64,000 nucleotides of DNA from Verrucomicrobiales bacterium (lineage in GTDB: Bacteria; Verrucomicrobiota; Verrucomicrobiia; Limisphaerales; J093): the NCBI GenBank assembly GCA_024233305.1, contig JACKPV010000024.1, positions 124,001 to 188,000 on the forward strand, in the 5' to 3' direction. Positions within the stretch are counted from its first letter, which is position 1; each line of letters starts with the position of its first letter. Under the pieces are notes generated by a model that searched no databases, had not been told where the DNA came from, and saw nothing but the letters and a program-made list of their open reading frames with translations. A program made the translations under genes and the position numbers. Below are positions 38,501-47,764 of the stretch, in pieces.

Positions 38501-39762
38501 GCCTCGTCGCCGTCGCCATACCCAAGCTGCGCGGGACCGGCGGGCCAGTCCCGGTCGTCGAAATCAGCTTCCGCCCAGTCATCCGGCGCCGGTTCGCCAG
38601 CGTTCGAGTAGCGCCACGTGGCGTTGCTTGGCAGCAGCACCCAGCCTTCCTGCGGCGGCTGTTCGGGGTCGATGATCACGCCTTCTGCCAGATCCTGGCT
38701 TGCCACCTGATAGCACTCGGGCGGGGGCGGGTGGATTTTAATGCACGGTGGGGGCACGACCTGGAGCGTAATTGCTTCCGGATCCTCGGGAATGCTGTCG
38801 GTCAGACTGGTGACCAATATTTCGACCTGCTCGCGGCCGGCAGGAATCAAGATCTCGCCGGAAAGCGTGGCATAGTCCTTTCCCATCGAGGCGCTTCCGC
38901 CCACGAGGTAAAACACCGTGATGGGCAGGTCGAGGTGACCGCGGCGATGAACGAGGAAGCGCAGTTGCCCGGCGAGTCCGGCGGCGCCTTCGGTCGCCTC
39001 GGCCTTGACGGCCCGAATCGCAACCACCACGGGTTCGTAGTTCTCGCTGACTACAGTGATCGCGACCTCGTTCGACCTTACGCGGTTGCCATTGACGTCG
39101 TAGGCCACCCCTTGCAGGACGTGGTCGCCGGGGAGCGCTCCCTCCCAGACGAGGCGGTGCGAAATGGGGTTGCCCGGGATGATCGCCATGCGGGAGAGGA
39201 ACTCGGACCGTCCGATCAAGGTCTGGTTGGCATAGAATTCGACAAGGCGAATGTCCGCCTGCGGATCGACGGCCGTCGCTTCGATGACGATCTCGTCCGG
39301 CGCGGTAAACCGGGCTTCTGGCAGCGGGTGCTGGATGACCACGAAAGCCTCGTCCGCCTGCTCGATGTGGAGCTTGACCGGCTCGGAGGAACCCATCTGC
39401 CCCGTCTCATCCACGGCGCGGGCTTCGAGCAAGTAGTCTCCGGCGAGCACATGACGCCAGCCGTATTGGAACCGTGACATCGGTCCCATGGCGCGTGAGT
39501 CGCCCTCCACCACGGCGATGCGCCGGTCGTTCGCGTAAAACTCGACCTGACGCACCCATCCATCCGTATCCTCGACCTGCGCCACGAGTTGGATGGTCGC
39601 GGGCGCGACGAGGGGAGCATCGCTGACGAGGGCGAGAGTGACGGTCGGGGGCTGGCCGCCGTCCTGGGCAGCCAGCAACGGAGCAATCCCCGCAACCACA
39701 AGCAACCAGGCGCGAAGCGCACGCGTCGCGAGCGGGGTGGGGCTTGGTGTTGATTTCTTCAT
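35563..39762 (-). CDS. Giant secreted Calx-beta/Ig-like repeat protein
   Basis: 1399 residues with a signal peptide (LRAWLLVVAGIAPLLAAQ). Tandem Ig-like modules carry the phrase VEFYANDRRIAVV / VEFYANQTLIGRSE / VEVFAGEQSIGTS (about 60-240 and 700-790). Calx-beta modules are marked by GSASMGKDYATLSGEILIPA, GSATQGIDYVLDP and GNASPGEDFLPIPAELTLPA. A jelly-roll-like domain lies at about 390-545. The last third has repeated 'WAVEEV(P/I)P..W' modules and ends RVEASKDLRCWTEIAP. It probably binds Ca2+ and acts in adhesion or surface structure. No catalytic motif is seen. Confidence 0.85.
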   Translation of the reverse strand: MKKSTPSPTPLATRALRAWLLVVAGIAPLLAAQDGGQPPTVTLALVSDAPLVAPATIQLVAQVEDTDGWVRQVEFYANDRRIAVVEGDSRAMGPMSRFQYGWRHVLAGDYLLEARAVDETGQMGSSEPVKLHIEQADEAFVVIQHPLPEARFTAPDEIVIEATAVDPQADIRLVEFYANQTLIGRSEFLSRMAIIPGNPISHRLVWEGALPGDHVLQGVAYDVNGNRVRSNEVAITVVSENYEPVVVAIRAVKAEATEGAAGLAGQLRFLVHRRGHLDLPITVFYLVGGSASMGKDYATLSGEILIPAGREQVEILVTSLTDSIPEDPEAITLQVVPPPCIKIHPPPPECYQVASQDLAEGVIIDPEQPPQEGWVLLPSNATWRYSNAGEPAPDDWAEADFDDRDWPAGPAQLGYGDGDEATVTREAGPPHPMTAYFRAGFAVPADVGFKGLVVRLVRDDGAAVYLNGVPLLRDNLPDGPLDFETPSAGNAGEPENGWHRFELPADALRTGENVLAVEVHQRSPESSDLSFALELVALPDLVPETELVSLKVEQAETMEPGPEFRVIPGRMRLARTGDIAHPLEVFCTFTGSATQGIDYVLDPAPDSPFRFTIPAGAEGVTIFVHPLDDALPEGDETVVAELVPLAAGAASAPPFGGYRIDPEHDRARIVIHDNDASELASTLVITNPPEGAGFPSGEAIPIHITAIDPYGYLPMVEVFAGEQSIGTSRIEFLVAPPDGQPIEHAVEWQDAPGGRHVVTARAVTSAGEKVVSEPVTVFVEPLFEPVVLSVFAEWGATAEPGPLVDPAPAAFVVTRVAGPLNIEVPIQFAVGGNASPGEDFLPIPAELTLPAGESSLRVPVIALADNLPEGTEHVVFELFWPACPEIFPPPAWCYQLGDRTRATITIHDSPPHGVAPRVAIVRPRQGAVVLQGEPVEIVAEAGDPDGEIVNLRVWANGELLAETGQSRISTEWTPAESGTATLRAEADDDTGLTGASQEVVVFVRPAAEFSFVRRALPAAYVPGEGFAVQLDAVPPTDGIAWAVEEVPPAGWMIAEVSDGGGFDAVTAKVKFGPFTDGEPRRLSYRITPGDDASGRYEFRGWASLDGSRLPVGGDRLLTLVLDNLPADLAPADMLMTMDEVTAYVAAWRQGREWPLGPQPIPLAFVARAGALWQGGERYVYDPTLGQPPMCWVNLPPPSDGVPQGLPVEAADGSAQRALPEQCAPGQEFTVSVRIDPPSETRAWAVEEVIPQGWEILAVSHEGRFDPATRCIRWGLFLGAAVKELGYHAVAPAGVASWGTFRGQASFDGTLRPLGGGQETVSTDAATAVRFTRVERSGKGPLRLRIEGAAGQLIRVEASKDLRCWTEIAPVGLVNGELVFEDDAPADGNACFYRARPIGP

Positions 39763-40100
39763 TTCGATCGGCTGTTCGCCTTATGGCTTGATGTGCTGTT
39801 GGCTGGTACTACCCAGCAGGAACCGTGCCTTGTCCGGGCGTGAGACCTCCGACTCATTGGGCGCTCGGCAGCGCGGTCGTCCGCCAAGCTTCACCCGACC
39901 TGCCATGGCATCGAACGCCATCGCCTCCCGAGCACCGACACATACGTCTGCGCGCAGTCAACTCGCCACCTTGCCCCCCCGTTGTCGGGCCAACCGGTCG
40001 CACCAACCATCGCCAGGCTCTGGGGTCTCCCTTGTCGCGCGGGGCGGCATCCGAACGCTCCATCCCGGTGCGTGTTGGAGCCTCACCAAGGGGTGTCCCC
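39763..40100. other. Intergenic region upstream of the Calx-beta gene
   Basis: About 340 bases. It must hold the promoter of the giant gene, but no clear -35/-10 pair or gene is visible. Confidence 0.4.
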
Positions 40101-40129
40101 AAAAGAAAACGAGCCGCTCTTGCGGCTCG
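40101..40129 (-). terminator. Rho-independent terminator of the CHRD/PEP-CTERM gene
   Basis: Minus strand: GAGCCGC and GCGGCTC (7-bp stem, 4-base loop AAGA) followed by GTTTTCTTTT. It lies 43 bp after the stop at 40172. Confidence 0.8.
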
Positions 40130-40171
40130 CGTGCGGATTTGAAAGCGGAGTTCCTTCGGCAGGTTTCGCCT

Positions 40172-40693
40172 TCAGGCAGTCTTGCTGCTGGAACTGAACC
40201 GCCGGGCCGCCGCAAAACCAAGCAGGCCAAGTCCGGCGATGGCAGCGTAGGTCGATGGCTCGGGAACAAGTATCTGACCGCGGATCTCGCCGCCAGGGTA
40301 AGCCGAAGTGAACACATTCACGTAGGTATGCTCCGCCATCACATCCGCTAACTGCGCAGGAGTGAACGTACCGCTGCCGTAAATCATGCCAGTGCCCAAA
40401 CCAAAGTCCAAGGGCGTCAGTGAAGCGATCAGCGATCCTCCGGCGGTGCTATGGAAAGCAGGGCCGTAGATCCCAACCGAGGTCGGGGAGCCACTCAGAG
40501 TGTAGTAGTTTCCACCGATGTTCCAGTCTCCAGTCGCCGGGTCGAGCTCGAAGCTGAACGCGCCGAACCCAGGGGTGATCACCACAGGATCCTCCTGAAA
40601 CCCGCTCATTGGCGATTCAACAACGAAGGTGATGGGACCCGCGGCGAACAACGGAACCGCCATTAGGAACAATGCAGCAACAAGCTTCTTCAT
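40172..40693 (-). CDS. CHRD-domain protein with PEP-CTERM signal
   Basis: 173 residues. Signal peptide (KKLVAALFLMAVPLFAAG), a CHRD-like domain (GAFSFELDPATGDWNIGGNY ... TYVNVFTSAYPGGEIRGQI) and a C-terminal VPEPSTYAAIAGLGLLGFAA with ARRF. The HxxxHxG-like end of CHRD appears as YVNVFTSAYPGGEIRG. It would be processed by an exosortase and surface-localised. A terminator follows. Confidence 0.88.
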   Translation of the reverse strand: MKKLVAALFLMAVPLFAAGPITFVVESPMSGFQEDPVVITPGFGAFSFELDPATGDWNIGGNYYTLSGSPTSVGIYGPAFHSTAGGSLIASLTPLDFGLGTGMIYGSGTFTPAQLADVMAEHTYVNVFTSAYPGGEIRGQILVPEPSTYAAIAGLGLLGFAAARRFSSSSKTA

Positions 40694-40971
40694 GATCGTC
40701 TTCTATTTCGTCGGTCCAAATCTCGTTGGGCTAATTTGGCAGAAGTCGGGGGGAATGCAAGCTGAAGTTTCCGACTTCTCTCGCTTAAGCAAAACTTCTG
40801 TTCTACGCGAAAAAGCAGTGCTCCAGGCGCGATTTCGGCGCGCGGCAATCACCCGGGCAAGCCACGGAGGGAGCCAACCGGACCATTCGGTGGGCCGTCC
40901 GACAGGCGATCCTGCCGATCAGCGGAGTTCAGCTCCTGTCGTCCCGAGCCCGCCGCCGACCGGCACGGATC

Positions 40972-41575
40972 ATGTTGAAGCATACCATTGATCCACAGTG
41001 GGATACCGACCTGAACGTGGTGGTTACTGGTGGCACGGGGTTCGTCGGTCGCGCCCTGATCGATGCCCTTCTGGCCGCCGCCCATGAGGTGGTGGTACAG
41101 ACGCGACGTTGTCGGGAGGTCCGGGGACGGCCACCCGTGGGACCGTCGGGTGTCGATTCGATCCGGCAACCTCCTGGACCCCGACGCGACCGTCCGTGCC
41201 TTGCAGGGCGTGGACGCAGTGATCCACCTTGTGGGAATCGTCAGTAAGTTCGGTCAGAACACCTTCGAGAAGGTCCACGTTGCGGGCACGCGCAACGTAG
41301 TAATCCAGGTAGCCGAACTGGCGGACGGGCGGCGCTTCCTGCACATGAGCGCGCTGGGTACCCGTCCGGACTTTACCTCCGGCGATCATCAGACCAAGTG
41401 GGCGGCCGAGAGGGTGGTCCGCGACAGCAATCCGGATTGGACGATCTTCCGTCCATCGCTCGTCTACGGCAGCCAGGACCAGCTAGTGAACGCTTTCAGG
41501 CAAGTCAGCCGGTTCTCCCCGATCCTGCCGGTGTTCGGATCCGGGCGCGGACGACCGCAGGCTCAGGACTCCTGA
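40972..41575 (+). pseudogene. NDUFA9-like NAD-dependent epimerase, N-terminal part
   Basis: ATG 40972 leads to LNVVVTGGTGFVGRALIDAL (NAD-binding). After QTRR the frame must shift near 41110-41150 to RVSIRSGNLLDPDATVRALQ, GVDAVIHLVGI, HVAGTRNVV, KWAAERVVRDS and RPSLVYGSQDQLVNAFRQ, ending PVFGSGRGRPQAQDS at a TGA (41573-41575). Family members continue with about 130 more residues (the ...GQSYDLCGPE part), which here lies at 22755-23087 in the opposite orientation. Confidence 0.68.
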
Positions 41576-41665
41576 TCCCGTGGAAGTCGCCTGAACCCGT
41601 TCCTCACACCACCACGCTGGAAAGATGGACCGACATCTTCCGAGGGAAGCAAGGAGGGAAAGGCT
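41576..41665. other. Short spacer between epimerase relic and repeat B2
   Basis: 90 bases without coding signal. In the inversion model, this would be the sequence that follows the breakpoint. Confidence 0.35.
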
Positions 41666-41869
41666 GCTTAGCCGTAACGATTCAGTAAGTCGTAGCCGCC
41701 GCCGTGCAGTCGGCGCATGATTTAGCTGGGATAGGGCTGCCTGTTGCCGACGGCGACGATTCACCGAAAGGTGACTGCTGATCGGAATCGGCGAGCCCGC
41801 GTAAGCTCTTGGATTTCAGCGCCGACTACACGTCGGCGGCTACCCCCTGTTGAATCGATACGGCATAGC
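41666..41869 (+). repeat. Interspersed repeat family B, copy B2 (complete)
   Basis: 204 bp, the best preserved family B copy. Ends GCTTAGCCGTAACGATTCAG and (read inwards from the right) GCTATGCCGTATCGATTCAA. Inner arms GTAGCCGCCGCCGTGCAGTC and GACTACACGTCGGCGGCTAC. The interior includes ACGATTCACCGAAAGGTGAC, itself a small hairpin. Confidence 0.85.
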
Positions 41870-42080
41870 AAAACCGAGCTGAATCTCTCCCCTCAAACCT
41901 CCTCCAACACTCCTTGACAACCGTCCCGTCATGGAGAGCCCGGAAGGACAAAGGAGTTCTTCCCCTCGCCCCCGGCGCCTCGCCCGCAAGCGCCTTTCTG
42001 CCATGTCGCTTCCTTCCCCCCCCGAACGGGGGATGGTCGGACTCCCGCCCCCGGCTACCGCAGCCTGCGTCGCGGCGTGG
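41870..42080. other. Intergenic stretch, nothing recognised
   Basis: About 210 bases between repeat B2 and the Ni-SOD stop. No gene and no clear terminator. Confidence 0.4.
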
Positions 42081-42560
42081 TTACTTGCCGGCCAGGTAGC
42101 TGGTCTCGAAGTCTTTGAGAAGCGTGCGCAGCGCCTGCACGTGAGCCAGGTCAGTGGTTTGCTTGGCTTTCATGGACAGCACCAGCATCTGGTGCAAAAG
42201 GGTGACCTCCTTGACGTACTTCCCGTATGCGGCTTGATCTTCCGCAGCGGCTGGCTTGATCCGCTGCGTCATGAAGTAATGGGTGACAATCTCGCTGAAC
42301 TTGTCGGCGTGCTCCTCCTTGTTGTTCACCCAGCGCACCATCTGATTCACATTCGGGGTCTCCCCGTTGGCCGCTTCGGCCGCGAGCTGGTTGATCACCG
42401 TCATGGATTTTTCCACGGTGGTCAGGTGCTCGCGCATCTCCGTGAAACGCGCGGGATCATCGTAGATGCCGCACGGAATCTGGCAGTGCGTGAGGGCGGT
42501 CCGGGTTGCAGATCCCACGGCCAGCAGGCCGAGGGTGAGGGCTAGGATCATCTTCTTCAT
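42081..42560 (-). CDS. sodN: Nickel superoxide dismutase, secreted
   Basis: 159 residues from ATG 42560. A Sec-type signal peptide (KKMILALTLGLLAVGSATRT) precedes the Ni hook His25-Cys26-x3-Cys30-Gly-x-Tyr (HCQIPCGIYDD): mature His1, Cys2 and Cys6 bind Ni2+ in known Ni-SODs. The helical body (REHLTTVEKSMTVINQLA, QMVRWVNNKEEHADK, VTHYFMTQRIKP) also matches. It converts superoxide to O2 and H2O2. An upstream in-frame start at 42593 would add 11 residues. No SodX-type peptidase is adjacent; the leader suggests signal-peptidase cleavage directly before His. Confidence 0.9.
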   Translation of the reverse strand: MKKMILALTLGLLAVGSATRTALTHCQIPCGIYDDPARFTEMREHLTTVEKSMTVINQLAAEAANGETPNVNQMVRWVNNKEEHADKFSEIVTHYFMTQRIKPAAAEDQAAYGKYVKEVTLLHQMLVLSMKAKQTTDLAHVQALRTLLKDFETSYLAGK

Positions 42561-42593
42561 GGTCTTTGTCCGTCGATCAGTCGATTCGTCCAA

Positions 42594-42895
42594 ACAGGTC
42601 TCTCGCTGTCCACCCCGACGTTACGGCTTGAGCCCGGCGGGGCGCGCGAAGGCCGAATATGCCCGCTCTCCGGGCATTAGTAAAGGCGCTGCACCCGATC
42701 ATCGCTGCTCCCCAATCTCCCCACGCCCTCCCACCCCCATGCCAGAGGGTGAGATCGTCCGGCGACCGCCCCCGCCCGGGGGAGCCGTCCGGAGACTCCA
42801 GAGATTGGAATGGGGCCGCCTCCAGCGGCGTCGCCCCCGGGAGGTGAACCCAATGAGTCTGGCCAAGCCCTCCACCCCCGCCTTACGCTCCGGCC
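42594..42895. other. Intergenic region between sodN and zinc-ribbon gene
   Basis: About 300 bases, divergent promoters expected. C-rich and partly palindromic around 42740-42800; no gene or recognisable RNA. Confidence 0.4.
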
Positions 42896-43195
42896 ATGAG
42901 CCTTCACTGTCACCACTGCGGAATGGAATGGAACGTGAGCCGTGTGCCAGGACGCCAGGAGTCCTGCGAGCGCTGCGGGGCCGACTGGCGGGTCTGTCTG
43001 AATTGCGCGCACCACGACGCGGGAGTGGCCCATCAATGCCGCGAGCGTCGGGCGGAACCAGTGATGGAAAAGGACCGGTCGAACTTCTGCGAATGGTTCG
43101 AACCGAACCGCGACTCCCGGAAGGCGGCAAGCGGTGGAAGCCCAGGGTCCGCTCCGTCCAAACTGGACGAGTTGAAGCGGTTGCTCGGCGGGTAA
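42896..43195 (+). CDS. Zinc-ribbon small protein
   Basis: 99 residues with three Cys-x2-Cys pairs: CHHCGMEWNV, CERCGADWRVCLNC, and later Cys residues in HQCRERR and NFCEWFEP. These suggest two zinc sites. The FCEWFEP ending of the domain is characteristic of a small family found across Gram-negative phyla. Function unknown; binding of nucleic acid or protein is possible. Confidence 0.7.
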   Translation: MSLHCHHCGMEWNVSRVPGRQESCERCGADWRVCLNCAHHDAGVAHQCRERRAEPVMEKDRSNFCEWFEPNRDSRKAASGGSPGSAPSKLDELKRLLGG

Positions 43196-43200
43196 TTTCC

Positions 43201-44322
43201 CTAGAAACTTCGCCCTGGTATTTCCAGACGCACAGGCATCGCCTTCAGGGCGCTGGTCTTCGGCCCGCGCTCGGTGGCAGAACCCATGACCGGTCCCAGC
43301 AATCCCGCGTTCCCGCGCCCTGGCAGATCCAAGGCAGACGCGCGGGTCAAGCTTCCGACCCGGGTTTCTGGAGCGTTACGCTCAGAGAACAAGGGCTCCA
43401 TCGAGCCGGGATTCTGCGCCGAGCCAACCACCGGGTTCAGCGGCTCACGGGTGGCGTCGGGATAACTGTTGACAGGATCCAGAATCTCGCTGAGGCGGGG
43501 GCCTACCGCCTTTTCGTAGGGCGCGTTCGGTAACATCTCGCTCGCCCGCACAATCCCGGATGGCTCCCGGCGATCTCCGCCGGGCAGCTCACGAAACTGG
43601 TTCGGGGAGGCGAATTCGGAAAGAAACCCGTTCTCACGTCCCCCCAAACCTCCGGCACCGTTCTCAAACAAGGCGTCCAGAGAGGACCGGCCCAACGAAA
43701 GAGCGCCCCGCTGGAAACCGTCGTCCTCGCGACGCAGAAAATCGGCTCCCCCGAAGACAGGTGTGCGCGAATCGCCGGCGCCGGGCGGGCTGAGCAAGGA
43801 ATTGGCGGTGAGGCTGTTCCGCAGCGGTTCCGCGCCGGCGGCGTCGGCCGCATCCGCCGGCCCCTCCAGCAGGTAACGCTCGACCGCGGTGCGCGCCAGT
43901 CGCTTTGTCGCGTCGTTCGGATCCTCCCGCTCGTTAAGCAACCGCACCCCCAACGCCTGTTGGACGGATTGGTCTGTCATGGACCGCGTTTCGTCCGAGT
44001 AGAAAAGCCAGTTCCGACGGCGATCCAACGCCTCCCGGTCGCGTGGCGAAAGGGCATTAAGACTCGGGGAACTGGGCACCGGTGCAAAGGGGACGGCGGT
44101 GATTCCCTCGAGGGACGGGCGCGAACTCGCTTCGCCGCCAACGACTTCCCGATGGCGGGGGAGGCCGTCAATCGCTGACCCCAAGCCGTGCCCGTTGACA
44201 TCGGAGAACTTCACCGGCTCACCGGCCGTCAAGTGTGGCAGCAGGCAGAAGAAGCCCGTCAGGATGACCTCAAGGCCCCCTGATCCACTCCGGCGGTTTC
44301 CAGATCGCACCCGGTTTGGCAT
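43201..44322 (-). CDS. Hypothetical secreted low-complexity protein
   Basis: 373 residues from ATG 44322 (a TTG at 44337 is the alternative). A hydrophobic leader (GLEVILTGFFCLLPHLTAGE) is followed by mostly disordered Pro/Ser/Gly/Arg-rich sequence with one helical segment (SPRDREALDRRRNWLFYSDE ... NDATKRLARTAVERYLLEGP). No catalytic motif. Convergent with the zinc-ribbon gene (5 bp between the stops). Confidence 0.6.
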   Translation of the reverse strand: MPNRVRSGNRRSGSGGLEVILTGFFCLLPHLTAGEPVKFSDVNGHGLGSAIDGLPRHREVVGGEASSRPSLEGITAVPFAPVPSSPSLNALSPRDREALDRRRNWLFYSDETRSMTDQSVQQALGVRLLNEREDPNDATKRLARTAVERYLLEGPADAADAAGAEPLRNSLTANSLLSPPGAGDSRTPVFGGADFLRREDDGFQRGALSLGRSSLDALFENGAGGLGGRENGFLSEFASPNQFRELPGGDRREPSGIVRASEMLPNAPYEKAVGPRLSEILDPVNSYPDATREPLNPVVGSAQNPGSMEPLFSERNAPETRVGSLTRASALDLPGRGNAGLLGPVMGSATERGPKTSALKAMPVRLEIPGRSF

Positions 44323-44510
44323 CAACAACCCAAGCAATACCTGCTCATTGCCGAAAGGTCAAACGCAACTTCTGACTCAGCCAGCCGTGAACGCACCGCC
44401 CCGAAGGGCATTTCAGGGCCGGGCCCGGTCCCCGTCGGAGACGGAACGATGCCGCTGTCAACCGGCTTCCCGCCCCGGACGGTCCCTTCGGTTCGGCGGT
44501 GGTGAGGACC

Positions 44511-46325
<1,815 letters not shown>

Positions 46326-46370
46326 GGTCGCGCTATGTCGCCCGGACCGCCGCCTGCTGGCGAGGTTTTT

Positions 46371-47519
46371 CTAGGTCCGGCAGCCGGCCAGGACACCAAG
46401 CACCGCATCCCGCACGTTTTCCGGTCGGAGATCCTCAAGACATCGAGCGCGCCCCGCCGCCGCGCAGGGCGATCGCCGGTCCTCGGGACAGTCGCAAGGA
46501 GCCAGCAGCGTCCGGTGGGTGGGACCGGACGGGGCCCAGGCACTGGGGGCGCCGCGCCGGCGGAACAGGGATACGGTGGGGACGCCCAACGCGGCGGCGA
46601 GGTGAATCACGCCGGAGTCCGGGCCCACGTGCAGTCGACAGCGCGCCAGGGCCGCCGCCAGTTGGGGAATGCTCACCGCCGTGGGCAGCCGGTCGGTCCG
46701 GGGGTGGTCCATCCGGGCGAGGAATTCCCGCACCCGTTCCTGCTCCCGCCGGGCCGGACTTCCCGAGACAACCACCCGCAACGACGGCTGTGCGCCGAGC
46801 AGACTCGACGCGAGTTCCACCCAATGCTCCAGCGGCCATTCCTTCAGCGGCGTGGAAGCGCAGAGGGAGAAGTGAATGGCGTCAGACGGGACGTGGGTTC
46901 GCGCCCAGGACGCCTCGGCGGCCGGGGGATCGAGTCGGGGCGGACTCCCTTCGGCCGACAGGCCCGCGGCCTTCAGGGCTTGCAGCCGCTGCTGGAAGAC
47001 CGGCACATCCTCCGGTTGGCGTGGCAGCCAGTGCGGGATCAGCCAGCGGTTCCAGAAATGATCGCGTCCGCCCAGCAGCGCCACCCGGATCCGCGCCCCG
47101 GACAGGCGGGTCAGCAGGATCGAGCGATCCACGGCGCTCAGGTTGAACGCCAGATCAAACCGCTCCGCGCGCAGATCCCGTATCAATCGCCATTGCGCGC
47201 GCACGCTGCGACGATCGGGATGAAGCTCGATTTCCCAGCATCGATCAACGCCTCCGGCCAGCCGCAACACGGCGCAGCCCAGAGGCGTCGAAACCGCGTG
47301 CAACGCCGCCCGCGGATAGGCTTCCCGCAGCACCCGCAGGGCCGGCACGAGATGCACGGCGTCCCCGAGAAAGCCCAGATCGACGAGCAACACGCGGGCG
47401 GGAGTCAGTCCCGGAAGTTGAGAACCCAGCTTGTCCACGGCCGGCCCGCAGCCTGAGCGGACACCTCCAGATCTGTCAACCCGGGGCGCCGCGCCGTCCG
47501 CCGGTCGCGGCGCACTCAA
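46371..47519 (-). CDS. Glycosyltransferase family 9 (heptosyltransferase-like)
   Basis: 382 residues if the TTG at 47519 is used; a GTG at 47438 would start nearer the conserved ARVLLVDLGFLGDAVHLVPA. Heptosyltransferase hallmarks: LGDAVHLVPAL, HFSLCASTPLKEWPLEHW and CRLHVGPDSGVIHLAAALGV with PTVSLF. It adds heptose or a related sugar to the lipopolysaccharide core from an ADP-sugar. Probably one operon with the downstream ABC exporter. Confidence 0.85.
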   Translation of the reverse strand: MSAPRPADGAAPRVDRSGGVRSGCGPAVDKLGSQLPGLTPARVLLVDLGFLGDAVHLVPALRVLREAYPRAALHAVSTPLGCAVLRLAGGVDRCWEIELHPDRRSVRAQWRLIRDLRAERFDLAFNLSAVDRSILLTRLSGARIRVALLGGRDHFWNRWLIPHWLPRQPEDVPVFQQRLQALKAAGLSAEGSPPRLDPPAAEASWARTHVPSDAIHFSLCASTPLKEWPLEHWVELASSLLGAQPSLRVVVSGSPARREQERVREFLARMDHPRTDRLPTAVSIPQLAAALARCRLHVGPDSGVIHLAAALGVPTVSLFRRRGAPSAWAPSGPTHRTLLAPCDCPEDRRSPCAAAGRARCLEDLRPENVRDAVLGVLAGCRT

Positions 47520-47764
47520 CCCTTGCCGAAAACTCCGTCACGTGCAGCGCGAATCGTAATCCCAATCCTAATCCTAATCGCAATCGGAACCGCTATCGCA
47601 GTCGCAACCTCCAATCGATCGCGCAGCCGTCCGAATGCGCGGTGCGCAAGCCCATCCGCATCGAAACGACGATCCACCGACGCCCCGTGCCCGCGGCGAT
47701 TGCCTTCCGGGCCGTGGCTGCTTTTTGAGGTTCGCCCTCCGCCGCCTGCTATCCTTTCGCGACA
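47520..47764. other. Intergenic region with a degenerate AATC-rich hexamer repeat
   Basis: At about 47548-47612 a degenerate six-base periodicity occurs (units such as TAATCC, TAATCG, CAATCG). The remainder holds the possible promoter of the ALDH relic. No gene is convincing. Confidence 0.6.

Noticed and set aside
40111..40128. GC-rich hairpin as a possible attC-like site
   Set aside because: A perfect short stem with no unpaired bases or core sites, followed by a T-rich tract on the minus strand: a terminator.
42740..42850. C-rich palindromic segment upstream of the zinc-ribbon gene as a riboswitch
   Set aside because: I could not match it to any known riboswitch core, and pairing is not better than expected for such GC-rich DNA.
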